NCBI GenBank assembly: GCA_963825595.1
Contig: CAWGUE010000019.1
Coordinates: 124,001 to 188,000 of the forward strand
Direction: 5' to 3'
Source of the DNA: JARFQH01 sp963825595
Lineage (GTDB): Bacteria > Desulfobacterota > Desulfobacteria > Desulfobacterales > SG8-13
DNA: 64,000 nucleotides
Shown: piece after piece, positions 53,176 through 61,087 of the stretch
Position numbering within the stretch: position 1 is the stretch's first letter
Layout: every line of letters starts with the position of its first letter
The notes under the pieces: generated by a model
What the model was told of the DNA's origin: nothing
The model's database searches: none
What the model saw: only the letters and a program-made list of their open reading frames with translations
Program-made: the position numbers and the translations under genes

Positions 53176-55343
53176 ACCGCAGAAACACATTCTTGTGGTT
53201 TGTTGTCGTTTGCATCGGATTCATCCTGCTGGTGATTCTGAGCTTGGCGATACTTTTCTGGCAGCAGCTTCCAGCGGATGACCAGACGATACTTATCCGT
53301 TTAATAAGGCAGAATGTCGGCTACCTATTCACTGCGGCTGTCCTGATGCTGGCCGGACTCGGATTTGCATTGGACTGGTTGTTTCGATTATACATCCTTC
53401 CGATCGACAAGATTGCTTCGGAAACCCGTCTGATTCATACAGTCAACCCCGCCCATCGCATCACCCTTGAAGGCGGCCGCGACATCACGCGGTTGGTCGA
53501 TATAATCAATGAAGGCGCCGATGGCTACGAAGAGCTGCTTAACCAGGTCCAACATAAAATAGATCGCGCCCGCGCGGAAGCCGAAGAAGAAAAGAATATC
53601 CTGGCCGCCATAATGGCCGAGCTTCCCGAAGGCGTTCTCATCTGCAATACGGACGGCCAAATATTACTTTACAACAACCGTGTCGTACAGCAGTTGAGCG
53701 GCAAAGCCGCCAATGGTCAGGCTGCGGATATTGACGATGGCGCCTCAAAACAGTTTATTGGCCTGGGGCGCTCCATATTCGGATTGATCGACAAGAACCT
53801 GATCGTCCATGCCCTGAGCGAAATCGCGCAGAAATTGAAGCACCAGGAACCGGATGTGGTGGCCTATTTTGTGGTTGTCGGTACAGACCGTCGTTTGCTT
53901 CGCGTCGAAGCCGTACCGATATTGAACCACCTGCGGGAATTTACCGGCTTTATTCTCATTTTTTTTGACATCACCCAGCAGCTCAACGCCGAAAAAGCCC
54001 TTGAAGCCATGCTGCGCTCCCTCTCGCGCAGAACCCGGTCGTCACTGGCCAGCATTCGGGCCGCCGTCGAAGCGACAATCGATTATCCAGGCATGACAAA
54101 CAAGCAACTGGAGCGTTTCAAGGAAATCATCCACCGCGAATCGATCACGATTGGAAAAGTCATTGCGGAGACCACCTCCTATTACTCCGGTAAACTGCAG
54201 ACCCGCTATCCGTTGGTCCGCATGTCGGCCAGCGAGGTTATCGCAACAGTGGCCGGCAAGGCCAAGGAAAAATTCGGTCTCGACCTGCAGTTCGATTTGA
54301 GAGAAGCCGATATTTGGATTCAAGTCGATACGTATACCATTGTTTCGGCCTTGCTGTTTGTGCAAGAACGTCTGATGGAGGAGACCGGCTGCAAAAAATT
54401 CGGGTGCCAACCAACTAAAGAAGGGCGGTTCGTCTATATCGATTTCATATGGCAGGGCAATCCGGTAAAAATGGAGACGCTACGCAAATGGCAGAATCAG
54501 ATAGTGGCTGTCGACGACGATATTCTCCCTTCGACACTCGCGGAAGTTATCGGACATCACAAAGCTGAAATCTGGTCCCATTCACTGGGAGAGGACGGTC
54601 GATCGTACCTACGGATACTTCTCCCGGCAATGGAGTCCGTGGAAACTGAATATATACACAAGCTGACCATTCTTACAAAAAGTCGGCCGGAATTCTATGA
54701 CTTCGATTTGTTCAATCAGCCCGATCAGGAATCCGATCTGGACAATCGCAAACTGACTGAACTGACCTACACGGTGTTCGACACGGAGACCACCGGATTG
54801 GACCCAAAGGGCGGGGATGAAATCATTTCTATCGGTGCGGTTCGCATTGTCAACGGGCGACTTCTACCTTCCGAACACTTCGATCGACTCATTGACCCGA
54901 AGCGCGAAATCCCATGGCAGTCGATTCAGTTTCACGGTATAGAGTCGAAGATGCTCGCCGGTCAACCGACCATTGAAAGAGTGCTGCCGCTGTTCCATCA
55001 ATTCGCCGAGGATACGATTCTGGTCGCACACAACGCCGCATTTGACATGCGAATGCTGCAATTGAAGGAAGACGAAAGCGGGGTACAGTTCAGAAACCCC
55101 GTGCTGGACACCATGCTGCTCTCGGCCGTCGTTCATCCCGGACATAAAACCCACGACCTGGAGCAGATTGCCGAGCGGGTGGGGGTCAGTATCGTCGGTC
55201 GTCACACAGCTCTGGGTGACGCTATTGCCACGGGTGAGGTTTTTCTAAAACTGGTCCCTCTGTTAAAAAGCCAAGGCATCACGACCTTGAAACAGGCTCG
55301 CGAGGCCTCTCGCAAGACATTCTATGCCCGCTTGAAATACTAG
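53172..55343 (+). CDS. Membrane protein fusing a degenerate sensor kinase to a DnaQ-type 3'-5' exonuclease
   Basis: A 723-residue protein. Two membrane helices lie at about residues 10-33 and 50-70. A HAMP-like/helical segment precedes a PAS-like domain (residues about 145-270; ILAAIMAELPEGVLICNTDG, EFTGFILIFFDITQQ). A HisKA-like helix follows with SLSRRTRSSLASIRAAVEAT. Arg286 stands where the phosphoacceptor His should be, and the later ATPase-like part lacks N- and G-box motifs. Residues about 534-705 are a complete DEDDh exonuclease: VFDTETTGLDPKGGDEIISI (Asp537, Glu539), VAHNAAFDMRML, and GRHTALGDAIATGEVF. The start ATG 53172 overlaps the response regulator stop. It therefore may sense a signal without phosphorylating itself and act on nucleic acid. 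Confidence 0.85.
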   Translation: MNRRNTFLWFVVVCIGFILLVILSLAILFWQQLPADDQTILIRLIRQNVGYLFTAAVLMLAGLGFALDWLFRLYILPIDKIASETRLIHTVNPAHRITLEGGRDITRLVDIINEGADGYEELLNQVQHKIDRARAEAEEEKNILAAIMAELPEGVLICNTDGQILLYNNRVVQQLSGKAANGQAADIDDGASKQFIGLGRSIFGLIDKNLIVHALSEIAQKLKHQEPDVVAYFVVVGTDRRLLRVEAVPILNHLREFTGFILIFFDITQQLNAEKALEAMLRSLSRRTRSSLASIRAAVEATIDYPGMTNKQLERFKEIIHRESITIGKVIAETTSYYSGKLQTRYPLVRMSASEVIATVAGKAKEKFGLDLQFDLREADIWIQVDTYTIVSALLFVQERLMEETGCKKFGCQPTKEGRFVYIDFIWQGNPVKMETLRKWQNQIVAVDDDILPSTLAEVIGHHKAEIWSHSLGEDGRSYLRILLPAMESVETEYIHKLTILTKSRPEFYDFDLFNQPDQESDLDNRKLTELTYTVFDTETTGLDPKGGDEIISIGAVRIVNGRLLPSEHFDRLIDPKREIPWQSIQFHGIESKMLAGQPTIERVLPLFHQFAEDTILVAHNAAFDMRMLQLKEDESGVQFRNPVLDTMLLSAVVHPGHKTHDLEQIAERVGVSIVGRHTALGDAIATGEVFLKLVPLLKSQGITTLKQAREASRKTFYARLKY

Positions 55344-55364
55344 GTCCGAATATTTCATGCGCCT

Positions 55365-58133
55365 TCATAGGTCTTTTCGGATTCCGGCTCGGTCCGCACG
55401 TGTCTTTATTCCACTTGCATCGCGTTTTTCCAACGGCAATGTGAAGAAAAAGGTCGAACCCTGGCCCGGTTCGCTTTCCACCCAAATACGCCCTCCATGG
55501 AAATTGATGATCCGCTTGGTGATGGATAGACCCAGACCGCTTCCGGGCGGACGACCCTTAAGATTGTGTTTGATCTGCCGGAACTCCTGGAAAATGGTCT
55601 CCTGATCTTCCATACTGACACCGATGCCGTTGTCCTTCACCGACACCAGGAGGCGATCCGGTGCAACGGTGAGGCCGATGATAATGTGCCCGGTCTTATC
55701 ATCACAGAATTTAACGGCGTTGGAGATGAGGTTCACCATGACCTGGATTAACCGGTCCCTGTCACCGGCAACAACCGGCAAGTGAGCGGGTATGTCTTGA
55801 TCAATCCGAATCTGTTTTTCCCCTACCAGTTGACTCATGGAAGACAGGGCATCCTGAATCACTCCCCTGAAGTTGACTTCAGAAAGGTGCCAATCCATTC
55901 GCCCGGTCTCGATTTTTTGGAAATCGAGGACCTGGTTGATCAGGCGTGTGAGACGCTCGCTTTCTTTCACGATAATGGCGGTGAAGTTCTGGTGCTGCCT
56001 GCGATCGACATCCGGGTTGGCGTTCAGTATTTCGGCGATGGATCGCACCGATGTCAACGGCGTGCGCAATTCATGGGTCACCGTCGAGATGAATTCGTCT
56101 TTGAGCCGGTCCAGTTCTTTCAAGCGTTCGTTTGCTGCCCGGAGTTCGGCAGTGGCCTTTTCCAGCTCGCGACTGTAGGCGATGACTTGGCGGGTTTCAT
56201 CGAGGATGTTCATAACCTCGTCGATACCCAGGGGTTCTTCATGGACCGCTTTGGAGACCACCACGCGTGCTGAAGCCGATCCGATGGTACCGGCCAGGAG
56301 TTTCTCGACATAGTTGACCAGGCCGGCATCCGCCTGCCGGTCGTCTTCCCAAGCGGTTTGATGTTTGCGTGCATAGGTGGACAACTCTTCCTCGGTGCGT
56401 TCCTGTCCTAAAAACCGAACCACCAAAGACCTCAGATCGCCGACCGAAGCTGTCCCGCGCCAGAAACTCGATCCTTCCGTTTCCCCGGCGTAATGATACA
56501 CATCCACGAAAAGGGTTGCCTGAGTGTGCTCGATGGCACTGGGTCGGGTGTACAGCGAGACGCCGATATAAATCAGCGTATTGAAGAGCATGCTCCAGAA
56601 AACGGCATGCGCAACATGATCGAAATCCTGCAAGCCGAATAATGCGAAAGGATTCAGCCAGTCAATGCCGAAAGGACCGTGGTTGACGAAATCGGGATGC
56701 ATGAATCCAGCCTGCACCAGGGACGGAAGAACCAAGGTGTAGATCCACACAATGAATCCTGCAATCAGTCCGCTGAGCGCACCGGATTTCGTCGCGCGTT
56801 TCCAGAATATTCCCCCGATAATCGCCGGAGTGAACTGGGCCACGGCTGCGAAGGAGACCAGCCCGATCGATACCAGGGTGTAGTACTCGCCAATAAAGTG
56901 AAAATAGGCGTAACCGAACATCAACACCAAGACAATACTGCCCCGCCGAATGCCGAGCAGGATGCCGCTGAGATCGTCGCGTTGCGCCAGCTGAAGCGAA
57001 GGCAACCGCAACAGCACAGGCATCGCCAGATCGTTGCAGATCATGGTGGACAAGGCGATGGTGGCGACGATGACCATCCCGGTTGCGGCCGATATGCCCC
57101 CGATAAATACCAGCAGTGTCAGGCTCTCCTTGTGTCGTGCCATGGGGAGTGTCAAAACGAAAGTGTCGGCATCGAGGCTGCCGGCACCGAATTGCAGTAC
57201 ACCGCCAAAGGCAATCGGAAGAACGAAAAAATTGATCGCCAGGAGATAGAGCGGAAACAGCCAAACCGCTTTTTTCAGGTGATCTTCGTTGACGTTTTCG
57301 ACCACGGTGACCTGAAACTGCCGCGGCAGGAACATGAAGGCCATCATGGACAGAAAAATATGAATGCACCAGCTGGCATATGTCCCTTTTTGGATATCAA
57401 TGGTAAACATTCGCTGCAATTCGGGCATCGCACGGGCCCGACCGAAAATGTCGGCAAACCCGTTGTAAATCCCATAGGTGACAAAGATACCGACCGCCAG
57501 AAAAGCGATCAGCTTGACCATCGATTCGAAAGCGATGGCGGCCACCAGCCCTTCGTGCCGTTCTGTGGCAACGAGGGAACGGGTGCCGAACAGGATGGTA
57601 AAGACAGCCAGAATCAGAGCGATGTAGAAAGCCGTATCGTAATAGAAAGGAATTTGGGTAAAGTGCCGCGGCACATGGATAAGCGGATATCCGGTGACCA
57701 CCACATAACTCGTCGATATTGCCTTCAGCTGCAGCGAAATGTACGGGATAATGCCCAGAACGGCAATAATGGTTACAACACTGCCCAGGGTGGTGCTTTT
57801 TCCGTAGCGGGAGGCGATAAAGTCGGCGATGGAGGTGATGCGGTGGACTTTACTGATGCGGATGATTTTGCGCAGAACCAGCCAACCCAGAGTGGCCACA
57901 AGGGTCGGTCCGATATACGTCGGCAGAAATCCCAGGCCGGATGTTGCTGCCAGTCCGACACTGCCGTAAAAAGTCCAGGCCGTGCAATAGACGGCCAGAG
58001 AGAGGGCATAGATATACGGATTGCTGACGAGACTCAGACCGATCTTGGCATGTCGGTCCCCGATATAGGCAATGGCAAACAGCAAGCCAATGTAGCCAAA
58101 TGAAAAAAAAAGAATGGTTTCCGTACTCAGCAT
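55365..58133 (-). CDS. SSS-STAC sensor histidine kinase (CrbS/CbrA type)
   Basis: A 922-residue hybrid of transporter and kinase. Residues about 1-500 form an SLC5/PutP-like domain with about 13 membrane helices (YALSLAVYCTAWTFYGSVGL, FGYAYFHFIGEYYTLVSIGL). A STAC-type linker follows (SVGDLRSLVVRFLGQERTEE, KLLAGTIGSASARVVVSK), then a coiled coil. HisKA has FISTVTHELRTPLTS (His about 687). HATPase has NLISNAVKF, DNGIGVS and GSGLGLSI. Such kinases (CrbS, CbrA, MxtR) control acetate, amino acid or carbon use. No receiver is fused. ATG 58133 lies 7 bases after the upstream small gene's stop. The gene is convergent with the fusion gene at 53172-55343, with 21 bases between. Confidence 0.92.
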   Translation of the reverse strand: MLSTETILFFSFGYIGLLFAIAYIGDRHAKIGLSLVSNPYIYALSLAVYCTAWTFYGSVGLAATSGLGFLPTYIGPTLVATLGWLVLRKIIRISKVHRITSIADFIASRYGKSTTLGSVVTIIAVLGIIPYISLQLKAISTSYVVVTGYPLIHVPRHFTQIPFYYDTAFYIALILAVFTILFGTRSLVATERHEGLVAAIAFESMVKLIAFLAVGIFVTYGIYNGFADIFGRARAMPELQRMFTIDIQKGTYASWCIHIFLSMMAFMFLPRQFQVTVVENVNEDHLKKAVWLFPLYLLAINFFVLPIAFGGVLQFGAGSLDADTFVLTLPMARHKESLTLLVFIGGISAATGMVIVATIALSTMICNDLAMPVLLRLPSLQLAQRDDLSGILLGIRRGSIVLVLMFGYAYFHFIGEYYTLVSIGLVSFAAVAQFTPAIIGGIFWKRATKSGALSGLIAGFIVWIYTLVLPSLVQAGFMHPDFVNHGPFGIDWLNPFALFGLQDFDHVAHAVFWSMLFNTLIYIGVSLYTRPSAIEHTQATLFVDVYHYAGETEGSSFWRGTASVGDLRSLVVRFLGQERTEEELSTYARKHQTAWEDDRQADAGLVNYVEKLLAGTIGSASARVVVSKAVHEEPLGIDEVMNILDETRQVIAYSRELEKATAELRAANERLKELDRLKDEFISTVTHELRTPLTSVRSIAEILNANPDVDRRQHQNFTAIIVKESERLTRLINQVLDFQKIETGRMDWHLSEVNFRGVIQDALSSMSQLVGEKQIRIDQDIPAHLPVVAGDRDRLIQVMVNLISNAVKFCDDKTGHIIIGLTVAPDRLLVSVKDNGIGVSMEDQETIFQEFRQIKHNLKGRPPGSGLGLSITKRIINFHGGRIWVESEPGQGSTFFFTLPLEKRDASGIKTRADRAGIRKDL

Positions 58134-58140
58134 AACGCTC

Positions 58141-58392
58141 TCAGGGCTTGAGCCGTTTGGGTTGGCGAATTGGAGAAGAGGGCAGGGTGTCACGAAAGCG
58201 CGTGACACGTGTGACAACAACAATCAGGATGATCAACAGCGTCCAAACCGAAAACACATAGAAATACAGCATGGGGATACCAAACAAGAACGTTTCCAGG
58301 TTAAATATGGATAAGATCGGGTAATTGAACAGGATAAATCCGAGCAGAAATAAACCGAACAAGCGGCGGCTGATGGCTGAATCGAGCGTCAT
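58141..58392 (-). CDS. Small membrane protein partner of the SSS histidine kinase (CbrX-like)
   Basis: An 83-residue protein with two membrane helices (RRLFGLFLLGFILFNYPILS and FYVFSVWTLLIILIVVVTRV) and a basic C-terminus. GGGAGA seven bases upstream decides ATG 58392, although the frame extends to 58626. It ends 7 bases before the kinase start, so the two are probably translationally coupled. Small membrane proteins in this position occur beside CbrA/CrbS-type kinases (CbrX); the assignment is by position and size. Confidence 0.75.
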   Translation of the reverse strand: MTLDSAISRRLFGLFLLGFILFNYPILSIFNLETFLFGIPMLYFYVFSVWTLLIILIVVVTRVTRFRDTLPSSPIRQPKRLKP

Positions 58393-58687
58393 GGCAGTCT
58401 CCCAAGTCCAGGTAAAATGACATCGGAGTCCAGATATGCTATGTTCGGCGTCCGGCAGCTGCCCAGCGTATCCAGCGAAAATGGCAGAATGAGAGACCAT
58501 CACGATCTGTGATGGGCGATCAGGGCAGTGCCGGTCGTTTAAACGGAAATCCGAAGTGGTATGAATAATCCCAAATTGAGCGAAATTTAAGTTTGCCGCT
58601 TGAGTTATCGTTTCATATAGCAACAATGCTCATCCGGTGTCAACGCGTAGCGAGGCACTTTATCCTCTTGGAAGAGAATCGTCCCTA
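58393..58687. other. Divergent region with a 19-base palindrome
   Basis: About 295 bases between the CbrX-like gene and the radical SAM gene. CCATCAC-GATCT-GTGATGG at 58497-58515 is a 19-base palindrome with perfect 7-base arms, an operator candidate. No coding frame is convincing. Confidence 0.35.
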
Positions 58688-59818
58688 ATGGCCCTGAGGA
58701 AAATCTACATCGATCAAGCGGTAGCGGATACCGATCCGGTCCGGATCGTTTGCGAACGGTTGGATCTGCCCCGGGAAACCGTTGCAAACGCCCAGGCGGT
58801 CTACGACGCCGTGGCTGCGTCCGACGATCCGGTCAAAAAGGGTAAAGAAATCCTCTTTTTGACAAAAAACAAAGGGGCCTTTGTCAAGATGTGCCCCGGG
58901 ACACGCCACTACACCTGCTGTGGCTACGGTATCCTGCACATCGGTACTTACTGTGATATGGACTGCGCCTACTGTATCTTGCAGACCTATTTTCACCCGC
59001 CGGTTTTGCAGTATTTTGTCAATCACGAAGATCTCATGGATGAACTCGGGCACCTTTTTACCCGACGCCACATCAGCCGGATCGGCACCGGTGAATACAC
59101 CGACAGCTTGATCTGGGAAAAATGGACCGACCTGTCATCTCTACTGGTCAACCGGTTCGCAGGGCAGGACACGGCGATACTGGAGATAAAATCGAAGACC
59201 ACCGCTGTGGAGAGCCTTGCAGGGATTCCTCACCAGCGCAAAACCATCGTTTCCTGGTCCCTGAACACACCCCGTATCATTGCGACGGAAGAGCGGTCGA
59301 CTGCCGCTCTGTCCGCACGATTGCGCGCTGCAGCCCGGTGTGAATCCTGGGGCTACCCGCTGGCCTTTCATTTCGATCCAATGTTCATCTACCCGGGATG
59401 TGAAGCCGAATATCAGGAAGTCGTCAAACGGCTTTTTTCCCGAGTGTCACCCGAAAACGTGGTTTGGATCAGTCTCGGGACGTTTCGATTTCCGCCGTCG
59501 TTGAAGACGATTATCCAGCAACGCTTCCCGAAGTCCAGAATTGTTTATGGTGAATTTATCCCCGGCCTGGACGGCAAGATGCGCTATTTCAAACCCTTGC
59601 GAATCGCTCTCTATCGCAAAATGGCCGCGTGGATCCGGGAATATGCGCCGGAAGTCACGCTCTACTTCTGTATGGAAGACGATGAGGTTTGGTTCAAATC
59701 CCTGGGATTTGTTCCGGCCGATAGGGGAGGGCTGCAGCGAATGTTGGATGAAAGTGCTGTCCGCCAGTGCAAGCTCGATCCAGAGGCTCTCGTAAACATT
59801 GACCATGGCGGCGGTTAG
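58688..59818 (+). CDS. Spore photoproduct lyase-like radical SAM protein
   Basis: A 376-residue protein. The [4Fe-4S] motif is C-x3-C-x2-C in YCDMDCAYCILQTYFHPPVL. Other family blocks are LFLTKNKGAFVKMCPGTRHY, EIKSKTTAVESL, VSWSLNTPRIIATEERSTAA and FHFDPMFIYPGCEAEY. Spore photoproduct lyase repairs thymine dimers; members in non-spore-formers are common and may repair DNA or have another role. ATG 58688 follows GGAAGAG; a GTG at 58637 is possible. It has no obvious operon partner. Confidence 0.85.
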   Translation: MALRKIYIDQAVADTDPVRIVCERLDLPRETVANAQAVYDAVAASDDPVKKGKEILFLTKNKGAFVKMCPGTRHYTCCGYGILHIGTYCDMDCAYCILQTYFHPPVLQYFVNHEDLMDELGHLFTRRHISRIGTGEYTDSLIWEKWTDLSSLLVNRFAGQDTAILEIKSKTTAVESLAGIPHQRKTIVSWSLNTPRIIATEERSTAALSARLRAAARCESWGYPLAFHFDPMFIYPGCEAEYQEVVKRLFSRVSPENVVWISLGTFRFPPSLKTIIQQRFPKSRIVYGEFIPGLDGKMRYFKPLRIALYRKMAAWIREYAPEVTLYFCMEDDEVWFKSLGFVPADRGGLQRMLDESAVRQCKLDPEALVNIDHGGG

Positions 59819-60054
59819 TCTGTTTGAGTTACGGCAGCACTCCATGGAGACAAGAAGGACCGTTGACCCGGTATATCCCCATCAGGGAAATTTATATTTA
59901 TTGAACCTTCGGGGCGCTTCCGGAAATTTGCAGTGAAAAAGTTGAACAAGAAAAGGCCCTCGATCCCTACCTTATTTTACGATGGCACCTGAGCGTTTGA
60001 TAGCAGGCATCGGAGCTCGAGACGTTCAGGGTGTTCAGGAAGGACAGCACTGAC

Positions 60055-60693
60055 ATGCGCAGCGCCGTCATTGCGGCAACCTTGGTTTCGTTCTTTTTGA
60101 TGCATCAATTGAGCCCTGAGTCACCGGCTGTCGATCTGGTGAGCGTGAAATGGGTCGACGACGGCGATACCATATTGCTCGCCGACGGGCGTCGGGTGCG
60201 CTACATCGGCATCAACGCTCCGGAGGTGGCCCATGTTGAAAAAGGGCAGGCAGCCGAACCGTTCGGTGAGGCAGCCACAGCACAGAACAAAGCATTAGTG
60301 CATGGTCATCGGGTTCGCCTCGAGTTCGATCGTGAAAAAACGGATCGATACGGCCGTGTCCTCGCCTATGTTTACCTTGAAGACGGCACCTTTGTTAATC
60401 TCAAGATGGTCGAGAGCGGATATGCATATGTCCTTTTTCTGAAACCGAACAACCGCTTCGAACGGGTCCTGCTAAGGGCCCAGCGCCGGGCGATGAAAGC
60501 GGGATCGGGGATCTGGGGCGATTGGAAGGAAGAGGAAAAAGATCCTATCATAGGGAACAGACGATCGCGTCGGTTTCATCGCACGAGTTGCCCGAATGCC
60601 GTTACGATTCACCCCCGAAACCGGATGGCCCTGTCGAGCCGCTGGGAGGCCTTTTGGCTCGGTTATGCACCGGCGAAGCAATGCCGGCCCTAA
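60055..60693 (+). CDS. Secreted thermonuclease-like protein (SNase family)
   Basis: A 212-residue protein with a signal sequence (MRSAVIAATLVSFFLMHQLS). The staphylococcal-nuclease fold is recognisable: VSVKWVDDGDTILLADGRRV, VRYIGINAPEV, DREKTDRYGRVLAYVYLEDG and VNLKMVESGYA. The Arg and Asp residues of the catalytic site are present. A C-terminal tail FHRTSCPNAVTIHPRNRMAL ending PAKQC is a known small domain added to such nucleases and may bind metal. AGGAAGG supports ATG 60055. It probably digests extracellular or periplasmic DNA. Confidence 0.85.
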   Translation: MRSAVIAATLVSFFLMHQLSPESPAVDLVSVKWVDDGDTILLADGRRVRYIGINAPEVAHVEKGQAAEPFGEAATAQNKALVHGHRVRLEFDREKTDRYGRVLAYVYLEDGTFVNLKMVESGYAYVLFLKPNNRFERVLLRAQRRAMKAGSGIWGDWKEEEKDPIIGNRRSRRFHRTSCPNAVTIHPRNRMALSSRWEAFWLGYAPAKQCRP

Positions 60694-60900
60694 GGGCTCG
60701 CTCAAAAATAACTTACCATTTTATACGCTGATGCATCCCATCCGGCTGTGTTACGAAAACTCAAAATATCCCGATATTATTACGTTTGAGCGCCTTGCCG
60801 GCCGGGCGCCTCAACGACTAAAATAGCCAATTTATTTTTTCGCGAACCCTAAGCGCGCATATTTCATGAATATTTTTCAGCAGATTAGAAGTGTGGTATA

Positions 60901-60953
60901 AGTGGTTGTAGAAAAAAACGTTCGAATTACGGAACGTTTTGTTGACGACCACT
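60901..60953. other. Imperfect long hairpin
   Basis: AAAACGTTC (60915-60923) pairs with GAACGTTTT (60932-60940). The outer AGTGGTTGT (60901-60909) pairs with ACGACCACT (60945-60953) with one G-U. Small internal loops separate the two stems. T/A runs on both sides make it terminator-like in either direction. Confidence 0.45.
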
Positions 60954-60991
60954 ATAACGTAATCCGATATAAACCCGATCAAACCAAACTG

Positions 60992-61024
60992 AAAAAGGGA
61001 TTCGATGGTTTCGAATCCCTTTTT
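60992..61024. terminator. Bidirectional terminator between convergent genes
   Basis: AAAAAGGGATTCGA (60992-61005) pairs perfectly with TCGAATCCCTTTTT (61011-61024), with a 5-base loop and T-runs on both strands. It serves fusA on the minus strand and the transcript from the thermonuclease side. Confidence 0.85.
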
Positions 61025-61087
61025 TGGTCTGGCAATTACTGCCGTTCTGAAAGCGAATGGTTTATCCGGATATAGGGCCGAAGGCGG

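Larger units (their letters stand above)
60694..61087. other. Convergent intergenic region with RNA hairpins
   Basis: About 390 bases between the thermonuclease and fusA stops. It holds an imperfect hairpin at 60901-60953 and a terminator at 60992-61024, both listed separately. A 31-codon frame (60732-60827) has no support as a gene. Confidence 0.45.

Noticed and set aside
60732..60827. 31-codon frame after the thermonuclease gene
   Set aside because: No ribosome binding site and no recognisable composition or motif.
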